Of a stretch of 30,837 bases of DNA, positions 10,310 to 18,600 are shown in pieces. The stretch is from positions 1 to 30,837 of the forward strand of contig JNDT01002351.1 of NCBI GenBank assembly GCA_000697055.1, written 5' to 3'. The first letter of the stretch is position 1. Each line of letters begins with the position of its first letter. The notes under the pieces were generated by a model that had not been told where the DNA came from, did no database searches, and saw only the letters and a program-made list of their open reading frames with translations. Source of the DNA: Saksenaea vasiformis B4078 (lineage: Eukaryota > Mucoromycota > Mucoromycetes > Mucorales > Saksenaeaceae). The translations under genes and the position numbers were made by a program.

Positions 10310-10500
10310 ATATGCCTATACTATGCCTATGCTATGACCATGTTATGTCCATGATACATCCATACTATGCCTATTCTATGTCTATACTACGCCTGTTATG
10401 TCTACACTATGTTCACATTATGCTTATACTATGCCAACGTTATGTTCTACATTCTATGTCCATATTCTATGTCTTATGCCCCTACTCTATCCTATGCCAC
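10310..10500. repeat. Degenerate TATGCC/TATGTC minisatellite
   Basis: Imperfect units of about 9-18 bases built on CTATGCCTATAC or CTATGTCTAC run for about 190 bases. Both overlapping open frames are long here only because the unit lacks stop words, so I do not call genes. Confidence 0.8.
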
Positions 10501-10878
10501 TCTGCCTTGCCACTACAATCTCAGATGTGGACCCCAATGCTTCCTATTTTTGAAGCATAAATATCAGTGTCGCTGACCTAATTGCAGCATTAGTAATATG
10601 TCACTACATGCTTACCCAAAGTGGCCTATAAAAAGGGTCAAAGACCATCAACAAATAATTCATCTTTCTTACTTGCTCATAAGATTAAATGATGAAGAAA
10701 TTAATGTCATCAGAATATCTATCTGGTAACCTGGGTTTGGTTGATATCATGACTGGTTTAGCTAAAAAGAATCTTTCTGATAGCCTCATACTATTCTCAT
10801 AAAAAGGAAATGATAATAAAGCTTGTCACAGTCTTCTTGACCAAGGCAAAACTCTCAACTTCAAGTCCCAATCTCTAG
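10501..10878. other. No gene seen; possible promoter-like motif
   Basis: CCTATAAAAAGGGTC near 10625 is a strong TATA-like word, followed about 70 bases later by ATGATGAAG, but the frame after it closes quickly. It might be part of a decayed LTR or promoter. Confidence 0.3.
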
Positions 10879-11140
10879 GCAGATATCCAGAATTTTTGTA
10901 GATATGAGATTGTTTTTCAAATCAAAAGATGACAAATAAATATATAACATTTAAGTGGCTGCTAATGTTTAAAGAAATATGATTGATTGAAATGATTGCT
11001 GCTATACAATAGCATAAATGCTTCTAAAGAGGCTGCACTCGTTTTATTTAGAAGGGGTCATTTGAAAGAAATGACATATAATGTGCAAACATACAGCATT
11101 TACTAAACTTTTGGATGTTCTGATAAGACATGACCATCCT
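10879..11140 (+). mobile_element. MULE terminal fragment (inverted copy of 3795-4058)
   Basis: This stretch matches the reverse complement of 3795-4058 throughout, e.g. TTTTGTAGATATGAGATTGT, TACAATAGCATAAATGCTTC and AGACATGACCATCCT. It ends abruptly at 11140, where LINE sequence begins. No open frame spans it, so it is either a terminal inverted repeat or a 5' non-coding region of the MULE family represented at 2919-4058. Confidence 0.75.
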
Positions 11141-11635
11141 TCAGAGTTGAGACAGTACCAGAGTATTGAGGACTGTAGCTCTGTCAATGATGGAGAAGTT
11201 GTGCAGATGGTGGATGCTTAGAGTGACCTCTAGACAGTCAATGAGGTGGCAGCTAAAGGTGTCACACTGCTTGGAAGACCAGAAAACCAGATAATCTAGA
11301 TAGATGGAGACAGCTTGACTTTGCCAATCAAACCAGATAGTGATATTGTTTTGTATCAAGATATATTGCCAGTTGGGTAGCAGTTTCTTGAAAAGAGAAA
11401 TTGTCTGCATCTTGGAGAAATTCAATTTTGTTTTAGAGGCTGAGCAGTAATTGGAGATGTAATCTTGAAAATGAAAATAATTGGCAGTATTGCTAAGAAA
11501 AAGAAGGACATATCAGCATAGGCTAGTAGTTTTACTGGCTGCACAGGGGAGGCAGTAGAGTACAGTATAGGAGAAAGAGGAGTGAGACTAAGAAACTGGA
11601 GATCATTAAAGATGCTGTGAAGAAAAGGTTCCAGT
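11141..11635 (-). pseudogene. LINE reverse transcriptase, second half
   Basis: Minus-strand sequence continues directly from 17202-17385 once the intervening hAT is removed. It reads PFLHSIFNDLQF, then LLAYAD (the start of the catalytic YADD box), then in a shifted frame FNFSKMQT and WFDWQSQAVSIYLDYLVFWS. Comparison with the usual YADDxxxF pattern suggests a one-base deletion directly after the first Asp codon, near 11512. It is a non-LTR (LINE-type) RT fragment, truncated at 11141 against a MULE fragment. I see no endonuclease domain or poly(A) tail. Confidence 0.75.
11628..11635. repeat. hAT target-site duplication, left copy (GTTCCAGT)
   Basis: The octamer GTTCCAGT directly precedes the hAT end and is repeated exactly at 17194-17201. 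An 8-bp duplication is the hallmark of hAT insertion. Confidence 0.93.
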
Positions 11636-11673
11636 TGGGGGTCAGCACGAACGAATACGAATGAATATATAGA

Positions 11674-11820
11674 TATTCGTATTCGTTCGTCATATAGAAA
11701 TAAATATTTGTATTCATTCGTCAAGTAAGAATGAATATTCATATTCGTTCATTAAATAGAAATGCATATTCATATTCGTTCATCAAATAAAATAAATATT
11801 CGAATTCATTTGATTATTCG
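11674..11820. repeat. 31-bp subterminal direct repeats of hAT copy 2
   Basis: Units begin at 11674, 11705, 11736, 11767 and 11797 (31, 31, 31 and 30 bp, then partial), each opening TATTYRTATTCRTTCRT and followed by an A-rich half. Such arrays commonly bind the BED zinc finger of the transposase (general hAT knowledge; not shown here). Confidence 0.85.
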
Positions 11821-12641
11821 AGTAGTGTCATTTTTATTATTTGCATGTCATTCATTAATGTTGTAATTAACATGATGTCAATTAAGTAAAAAGAGAAGAA
11901 AAGAGAAAAGATATGTCCTTCACTAATGTTGTAATTAATGAGGCGTCAGTTAAGCGTGAGGTTGAGTAAAGAAACGTACGTCATTTGCAAATGCTGTAGT
12001 TAACTAAGTGTCCATTATACTATTGGAGCAGTAAAAAAAAAAAGAACTAATTCAGAAACGTAATCCAAGAGAAAGGTCCAATTGAGACAGTAAACACTTT
12101 TATTCTATATATCCAAAAGTTTGGACCAAGCATCTACTAACACACTATACTTAACTGTTTCAGGTTTCAAACAGTTATGTGAAAATGGCACAAAGAACTT
12201 CGCATGCAAAAAGCAATGTTCTGAAGGTGCAGATGAGGCGGGAATTGCCAAATACCTGTGAGCCATTTCTGCCAATTGGGGCCACTGATGACTGCAGTTG
12301 GCCCAGTATTCAAGAACACTAATCGTCTCGTCCACAATTGGTTCAGCAATGTATTCTGTCAACTTGTCCTGCTGCTGCCTGTGTTGGAACAGACAGAAGC
12401 CTGGAGTACGCGTGGCCTGAGTGTGACGCGTGCAGCAAAAATTGGCGTTCCAAGTCTCAGTTACTTGTTGTACTGATTCTGCCATGTAATGTTCCTCCCA
12501 ACCCTGGTCTTTCCACCACTGGAATTTGGCACGGGAGTCCAGTGTCGTCATTATTGCATACACCACCTTTCCCATCTTGGAGTAGTATTTCTGTAACTTC
12601 TGCTGTGCCAGCTCCATTGCATTGGACAGGACAGGGAATTC

Positions 12642-12691
12642 CTATAAATTTGGTAATTAGCCTTTTCCTTGTTTGCACTCAGTTAACTTAC
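12642..12691 (-). other. Intron 2 of hAT transposase
   Basis: Donor GTAAGTTAAC, branch-like GCTAATTAC, acceptor TTTATAG; 50 nt, phase 0. Removing it joins two frames that are otherwise offset. Confidence 0.75.
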
Positions 12692-13128
12692 TCTACCCGC
12701 ACCATAATGGTAATCTTCCAGGTGGTCGATCAACACATTGTATCCAAGTATCATATTTGACAAAGATGGGTACGTCTCCACACAAAGTATTCGTGTAAGC
12801 TCAAAAAACGGTTGCAGGACAGTGTTAACTTCTTGAAGGACGTTCCACTCCTGTTCATTCAAGGTGTACGCTTTCAATCCCAATATTCCACTGCACGCCA
12901 TGTTGTATGCCCTGGACATCTCTAGCCCTCGTTCAATCATCGTGTAAGTAGAGTTCCACCAGGTTCAGACGTCAAGAAGAAGCATCTTCGGTGAAGTACC
13001 ACTTTCACTGACCTCCAAGGTGGAGCTTGCATTGCTGACGGCCCTGCAACATTCCCTGTAGTGATCAAGACGCGAGGGAGATGAACGGATCTTGTTTACG
13101 CCTTTACGAAAACGACGCAGAATTGTAC

Positions 13129-13189
13129 CTTTTGATAAAAAGATAAGTACAACTGACTGGAACGATTGAAACAAAAACAAGATACTTAC
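13129..13189 (-). other. Intron 1 of hAT transposase
   Basis: Donor GTAAGTATC and acceptor ATCAAAAG, 61 nt, splitting a Gly codon. Removing it joins the two offset frames. Confidence 0.75.
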
Positions 13190-14217
13190 CAGGATGGTCT
13201 CTTTCTGCAGTGTCAGTGGTATCTTCATTCTCATTCAATTCTTGTAATTCGTTTTCAGGAGCTGCAGCATTTAGGCCATTCACAATGATTGTCTGGACAG
13301 AGAGGTTCATTACATGAGCAATGCAGGAGATGTCGTTACAATCAGCATTGAACACGGCAGGCGAAACCTCCATCTCAATGATATGGGACATGGCAAGCAT
13401 ACTGCTGGCATTATCTGTGGTGATAAAAAAGCACGTTTTATCAAGACCCATAGCCCTGAGGAGACCAACAAAAGTAGACGCCATGTTTTCTGCACTATGA
13501 GGACCAGAAAGCAGCTCGAATTCAATGGTTACAGACTTCTGCTTCCAGTTATCATCGATCCAATGTGCAGTGATGCCCAAGTATGCATCTCGCCACTCAC
13601 TGGTCCAGGCATCAAGTATATATGAGAGGAACGGTTGCTGCTGAAGAAGAAGACTGATCTGCTCGTAGTACAATTCGTAGGCTGCTTCAAGGTCTCAGCG
13701 AATAGTTCTTGCACTTGGAAGTAACAGCTGTTGATTGCTCGGTGCCACTCAGGCAAGATGGACGAGCTTCTGGAGGTGCAGATTCTCAACAGCAGTAAAT
13801 GGCAAGGCAGACGACACCACATAGTCAAGCAATACTTTACAGAACGTTTCCTCTGTAAATGGTATATTGAGAACTGATGAACAAGTAACGAATGCATCAA
13901 TCATCCCTTTCTGCCCAGTATGGAGGCTCGCCTTTACTGTCTTCTCATTGATACCATGTGCCATTTTCAAGTAATGCATAATATTGCTTGTTGTAGAGCC
14001 GACTCTCTTGTACTTGAGGTTACAAAGTAGTCCTCCAGGGAATGGATACTGGCAATGAATGTACTCGATACCTGTTTCCTCGTCAGTCTGGATCTTGGCC
14101 CATTGGTTTTCATATACCCAACTTTTTCTGGCCTTCTTGCGGTTGGTATGTTGTGGAGTGCTATTTTTTCACTCTGAAGACAATCCCACCTGCTACTTTT
14201 TTTTTTATCAAAAACAC

Positions 14218-15306
14218 TGTTGTGAACATTTATATTAGTTTTATCCTCTTTATTTCCCTATTCTCTTATCTTTATTTTTGTCATTGCGTATGTATTAACA
14301 GAAGAAATAACAAGGATCAGGATAACAAAAGTACAACGCGCATAAAGAAACTACCAGAGGATACACACAGAACGATTGCCGCCATACAAATTAAAGACCA
14401 CTGATCACATGCTCTCAACCAACATGAAAGAAAAGCCTCCATAGTAACTTGGGTTTTAAAACCACTTGAAGCATGAAGCAACTCAGGTTTTTAATACCTG
14501 TAGCAACTCGGGTTTTAAATACCTATAGAGCATGTCAGGTTTATCTCGCACACCTTAATTATTTCCTTATTCTATCTCTCGATTTTTGTATAAATACCCC
14601 ACCTTTTCAATGAATAAAACATCAGGTTATAACAGCACAATCTTCTCTTGGTCTACTCTAGCCATCTCAAAAGGTCTTTTCCAAAGGTTTTTCTTTTATT
14701 TTCAAAGCCGCCTTTTATTGCTCTGCCTCCGTTGGTTATTCTCAAGAAACCATCGTTAATCAGAATCTGCTGATTCTTTTCTTTTCTTTTCCTCTATTTT
14801 TCTTTTATTCTTCCCAATTGATTTATTAGCGACGCTGATTCCGCTATCTCTTTTTATTTTCTTTTACGTTTTCTTTTATATTTTCTCTTCTTTTTACTGA
14901 GACCCTATATTTCTCCTGATCCAACTCGCTGATCATCTGAGAAATATCTTTATTTCATCTCCATACATCTCTAATTGATTGAATCAATACGAGATTAAAG
15001 GTAACTGTACCAATGATTTTACTAACGATCATACTCTTTTTCAGACAGATCTCTTTATATATTGTCGATCCAGACAACAGATACTCTATTTTATCTTTTC
15101 TTTTCTTTTCCTCAAGCTTTACCGCTTACCCAAGTCTTGGTGTTTGACTCAAATCCACACCTGGTGCTCACACAAACTGAACTGTTTTCATCTACCAAAG
15201 CTACTTTTTCTATACCTTACCAGCTATTTCTGTCATCAAGTTTACGCTTAGGCACTACCAGGAAACATACCCATTTTTATCGACAAGTCAAAAATACAGC
15301 GTAACA
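14218..15306 (+). repeat. Long LTR (element B family) inside the hAT
   Basis: The block runs from TGTTGTGAAC to CAGCGTAACA (TG...CA with short inverted termini). It holds TATAAATA at 14589-14596 and AATAAAAC at 14613-14620, and matches the reverse complement of the LTR at 6338-7000. It separates the transposase N-terminal coding part (15307-15387) from the BED domain. No internal retroelement sequence follows, so it is a solo LTR. I do not see a clean 5-bp duplication (AACAC left, ACGTG right), so the left boundary may be a few bases off or decayed. Confidence 0.7.
14443..14526. repeat. Tandem repeat of about 25 bp in the LTR U3, 3 copies
   Basis: Units resemble AGCAACTCGGGTTTTAAATACCTAT; the first, AGTAACTTGGGTTTTAAAACCACT, is the most diverged. 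They lie 60-150 bases upstream of the TATA box, the same relative place as the unrelated 16-bp array in the sister LTR. Confidence 0.8.
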
Positions 15307-15588
15307 ACGTGTTACAGCAGTGGCAGCGACATCAGCATCATCATTCAATGTATCAATGCTGGCAGAGGAACCTTGTGAAGTTGACATAAGGGACAACGAC
15401 CGCGACACAGGTAAGGTAGAGCTAACCAAAAATTCAATGCTCTCATTCTAATGCATTAACGACGTTAATTATTAAGTTTTACACATGTTCTATGATATAA
15501 GATGTTTACTTATGCTAGCATCTTCAAGTACATCAAATTCAGCACGACGCTTTTGAGCAGAGATAGAAGATTCAGGTACGTTGGACAT
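15307..15588 (-). pseudogene. hAT transposase N-terminal exons (tentative)
   Basis: A Ser/Thr-rich frame (LMSTSQGSSASIDTLNDDAD) runs into the LTR boundary at 15307 and has its own ATG at 15387. Upstream, an ATG at 15588 opens MSNVPESSISAQKRRAEFDV, followed by a donor-like GTAAAC at 15509 and an acceptor TTAG at 15422. The exact junction does not keep frame, so either the splice site is wrong or an indel has occurred. A Ser-rich linker before a BED finger is usual in fungal hAT proteins. Confidence 0.4.
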
Positions 15589-15640
15589 AGTAATAGTTTT
15601 GAGTAAAGAATAAGACATTTTGGCATGCTTTATAATCCTT

Positions 15641-15648
15641 TATTTATA
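15641..15648 (-). promoter_or_regulatory. TATA-like box of the hAT transposase gene
   Basis: TATAAATA on the minus strand, about 55 bases upstream of the ATG at 15588. Confidence 0.4.
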
Positions 15649-16828
15649 CTGCTTGGAGAGAATTCGCTTTTGTAATTATCTCAATCTAACGTCCTGATAA
15701 TCCTAATCTGCCGTCATGATAATCCAGCTTTATTTCTAAAAACATGAACTATCTTTGATCAAATGACGCATGTCTTCAAACTGAGTATCAAGTCATCTTT
15801 GCTTAATATCCAAATCCGTCCATGGCCATCAGTAACAGTGGATTGTGTAACACTTGATCTGTTAATTGAAGATCCGCCTCATTGTTATCATCTATGATAT
15901 CGCCATACTTGGCATTCATCTTTAAAGGCGGTTACATTACAGCTGGACATCTCAAATGGTTGGTAATAATCTGGCTGTATCAGCTACATGGTCTCAGCAA
16001 TTCCAGAGATAATCTTAATCATTCATAATAGCACGTGGCCCTCCTCTTTTTTTTTTTGGCGCGAATTTTTTGAACCGTTTTATGTCATCACGTCCACCTT
16101 GCCAGCTTTATCTTATATCACAGTAAGTTTCTTTTTTGCACCTTATGAAGATCTCGCAATTTGACGCGCCTGAACATGACTCCAGTTAAGTGAATCAAGT
16201 CAATGAGATTATGACTTTATTTGAATCAGATTTGCCGCGACAGTTAACTGATTCATCTTGATTCAAACAACAATAATTCGTTTTTTTGCAGCATATTGTA
16301 AGTATATATGGCTTCAGCAGCATATTAATATGAATAGATGGAGTTTATTGAAGTAAGCTTACAATGCAATTGCAAACAGTATGCCTGAATAAAAGAATTT
16401 TTGGTGATGCGGCGCGTCTTGCTTTTTTCCTTTTCTTTTTTTTCTTCGTTTCTTTTTTTGACTGCTTTCCATTTTCGCCATCTTGTCTTTTCTACTGCCA
16501 TCTTTTTACTGTCATCTTCTCTCTGCTGTGAGTAATTCAATTATGCATACGTTGTCTGTACTCATAAATACTACTGATTCTAAGTTAATTGAGTATGCCT
16601 TTCTTTTTCTTTGGACTTCAGTCATCAGATTTTGACATGACCTGCCCTGAATCTGACACTTTTTATGCATTGGAACCTTTGACTCAGCTACACTTGACTA
16701 ATGGTAATTTCTAGTACATTGTATTATGAAACGCGCTACGCCAAAAAGATTCAGTGATTGTCAATTGTCTACTTTGTGCAATTAATAATTATAAGACCAG
16801 CAATTACAAATGCAAACTTCTAGCAATA
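15649..16828. other. Non-coding upstream region of the hAT
   Basis: Over 1.1 kb inside the element with no supportable gene. It holds T-runs (16045-16060, 16415-16470) and recurring GAATCA/TGATTC words at 16190-16265. A nested non-autonomous element cannot be excluded. Confidence 0.4.
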
Positions 16829-17193
16829 CATTACTGTTACATTCTTATGCAATGCTGTAAAAACTTGTCTTCTACTTTAACTTTCCGGTTTTAAGTTTCT
16901 AACTACTAAAGAAAAGATATTTTTTAAATAAAAAAGCAAAGAGTGAAATGCGTTCATCTGCAATTCCAATGACAGTCGATTGAGATGAATGAGTATAGAA
17001 TATTCATTGTTATTCGAATGAAGCTATGAATATTTGAATAACTATTCAAATATGAATTTCATATTCGTATTTGTTCATAGCTGACGAACAAATATTCATA
17101 TTCATTCGTCAAACTAAAATACTTATTCGTATTCATTCTTTAGACGAACGAATATGAACAAATACAAATATATGAATATTTTGCCAACCCCTA
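16829..17193. repeat. hAT right terminus, decayed copy (partner of 30473-30837)
   Basis: These 365 bases are the reverse complement of 30473-30837 with 16 substitutions and no indel that I can find. All 16 are C-to-T or G-to-A in this copy, and 14 fall on CpG of the other copy. Confidence 0.95.
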
Positions 17194-17201
17194 GTTCCAG
17201 T
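17194..17201. repeat. hAT target-site duplication, right copy (GTTCCAGT)
   Basis: Exact repeat of 11628-11635 directly after the hAT end. Confidence 0.93.
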
Positions 17202-17385
17202 GCCAAGTTGAACAAGATTGGTAGCAAGGGGTCTCCTTGATGCAGGCTGCAGCGTTGATGCATGGGGTTCATGAAGAAACTGTTTACATTGACCTGAATT
17301 ACAGAATTGAAGAAAAGTTTAGTAATGAACTGCATTAATATACCAGGAATGCCAAAGCAAGTGAGCACCTTTGCCAGATACACTC
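17202..17385 (-). pseudogene. LINE reverse transcriptase, first half
   Basis: Minus-strand frame with the hallmark of non-LTR reverse transcriptases: VYLAKVLTCFGIPG, QVNVNSFFMNP, then QGDPLLPILFNLALE (motif QGDPLSPxLFNLxLE). The downstream half is at 11141-11635, displaced by the hAT. Its own upstream part is missing beyond 17385. The family's usual RGLRQGDP reads RCSLHQGDP here, a sign of decay. Confidence 0.85.
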
Positions 17386-17473
17386 CTAGAAAGAAAGTCT
17401 GTCTATACTTGAATAAGCTTCACAAAGTGTAAAATATATAAGATAAGAATATTACTTGTCTTTTCTCACTTCT

Positions 17474-17776
17474 CTCATAAACTAGCTACTATGCCTCTTC
17501 AAGATATCTCTAACAATACTTGCAAACCAGATACTGAAATTTCAGTAGAAGAGCATGTAATCATCATGGGTATAAGGGAGGCTGGAATGTCATATGGCAC
17601 AATCACTACAGTAACTCAAAAAATTGCCTAAATATTTCAAAATTTTTGACATTTACTTAAATTGCACAATATTTTTCTGCTTACATTCTTGTAAAACTTA
17701 TATCATTCAATAGAGCTATTGATCAGCTTTCTGACAATATAGAATACATGCCATTTCAATCATTATATCCAAAGTT
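17474..17776 (+). pseudogene. N-terminal fragment of a Tc1-like transposase
   Basis: An ATG near 17491 opens MPLQDISNNTCKPDTEIS, then VEEHVIIMGIREAGMSYGTI and a stop. The GIREAGMSYGTI segment resembles the first helix-turn-helix of Tc1/mariner transposases (family pattern). After the stop, AT-rich sequence runs to the chromovirus insertion site. A different Tc1-type gene begins beyond the chromovirus, so this is a separate fragment. Confidence 0.45.
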
Positions 17777-17781
17777 ATAAG

Positions 17782-18026
17782 TGTAGTATTGTGGATGATA
17801 AATAGAATAAAGCAATACACTGAGAACAAAAAGATAGTATGGTGAGACTCCTGTTTATTTTGGATAGAAGTAAAAAAAAGGATTGTGTGCTACTTTCCAC
17901 TGCTACTCTAGAATAAAGGTAAAATTTTTCTTAATGGAGATTCTACATCTGAAACAATTCCAATTAGATAGACAGAAAGACATAGCTTATCACAGTCAAG
18001 TCTTATTACAGTAGTAAAATACTACA
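17782..18026 (-). repeat. 3' LTR of chromovirus C
   Basis: 245 bp, TGTAGTATT...AATACTACA, with perfect 9-bp inverted termini. Flanked outside by ATAAG (17777-17781). Confidence 0.95.
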
Positions 18027-18044
18027 TTATCCTCCTCCAGGCTC
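18027..18044 (-). promoter_or_regulatory. Polypurine tract of chromovirus C
   Basis: On the minus strand GAGCCTGGAGGAGGATAA directly abuts the 3' LTR. This is the expected place and composition for the plus-strand primer of reverse transcription. Confidence 0.65.
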
Positions 18045-18075
18045 TTTAGCCAGTTGATATATGCACATACAATGA

Positions 18076-18600
18076 TTAGTATTTAGTGTGCTTAGTAGCA
18101 TTAGAAGTTTTTGTATTAATTTTACATTTTTGTAAGGGAGTCACTTTTGAGGTAAGACTGTCTGCTATGTGATCCCAGTAAATGGAGATCATTTTAGGAT
18201 CAGTGAAATGTTCAGCCAGTTCCCAAGTATCATCATTTTTAGTATATCCTTTCCATTGCACTTTATACAAGTATTTATCCTTATTTTTCTTGTGGGTGAT
18301 AATACCATCAATTTCATAAATTTCCTCAATGGAAACTACTTCATCTTGTGAGATTAATTTGAGTGCTTGTAGAGGATAATCTCGGGGTAATAGTTCTCCT
18401 TTTTCATCACGTAGAGTGTAGGCACCACCAGTGTTTACATGATCAATCATATATGGTCCTTTGTACAATGGATCCAATTTACCAGGTTGCAAAGTTTTTA
18501 TCATGACGTGGCTGTTTTGGAGAAAGTTTACCATTATGTATTTTTTATCAAACTTGCCTTTTTGCACATCTGTTACAACTTTAGTTCATTCAGCAATTGC
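18076..18600 (-). pseudogene. Integrase C-terminus with GPY module and chromodomain
   Basis: The frame holds LDPLYKGPYMI (the GPY/F module of Ty3-type integrases) at about 18470, followed by EIYEIDGIITHKKNKDKYLY, VQWKGYTKNDDTWE and a C-terminal helix ending in IYWDHI. The YLYKVQWKGY...DDTWE pattern is a chromodomain, which in this family directs integration to modified chromatin (established for chromoviruses). The domain itself is uninterrupted and its aromatic residues (Y, W, W) are present. It ends in a basic tail at 18076. A stop near 18597 separates it from the upstream integrase. Confidence 0.92.

Larger units (their letters stand above)
12105..14165 (-). pseudogene. hAT transposase (BED finger to dimerisation domain)
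   Basis: A cut-and-paste transposase. In order: a BED zinc-finger region (RKSWVYENQW at about 14125, HYLKMAH at about 13975), the RNase H-like core (YILDAWTSEWRDAYLGITAH, then ITTDNASSMLA at about 13420), LLLDV and WNSTY (12960), and the C-terminal hAT dimerisation domain (LEYWANCS, then YLAIPASSAPSEH) ending at a TAG at 12105. Two introns have consensus ends and restore frame: 13129-13189 (61 nt) and 12642-12691 (50 nt). Three TGA codons break it (minus-strand starts 13751, 13697, 12967), each where Arg (CGA) would fit, e.g. TIR-stop-DLEAAYEL. Length and domain order suit a roughly 650-residue family member. Confidence 0.88.
11636..17193 (-). mobile_element. hAT transposon, complete ends (copy 2)
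   Basis: The element is 5558 bp. The left end is TGGGGGTCAGCACGAACG; the right end, reverse-complemented, is TAGGGGTTGGCAAAATATTC. An exact 8-bp duplication flanks it, and the LINE codons on either side rejoin in frame (LALE then PFLHS). It carries a minus-strand transposase gene with introns and a 1.1-kb LTR inserted near the N-terminal coding part. Without that LTR the element would be about 4.5 kb. Subterminal regions are dense in CGAAT/ATTCG hexamers. It is certainly non-autonomous now because of three TGA stops and the LTR. Confidence 0.93.

Noticed and set aside
10312..10576. Two overlapping open frames rich in Tyr/Cys/Leu
   Set aside because: They are translations of the TATGCC minisatellite.
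14213..15311. Target duplication for the LTR inside the hAT
   Set aside because: AACAC and ACGTG do not match, and no shift of boundaries by a few bases gave a convincing pair.
16325..16540. Lys/Glu-rich minus-strand frame
   Set aside because: It sits on a T-rich run and is low complexity without start context; treated as non-coding hAT sequence.
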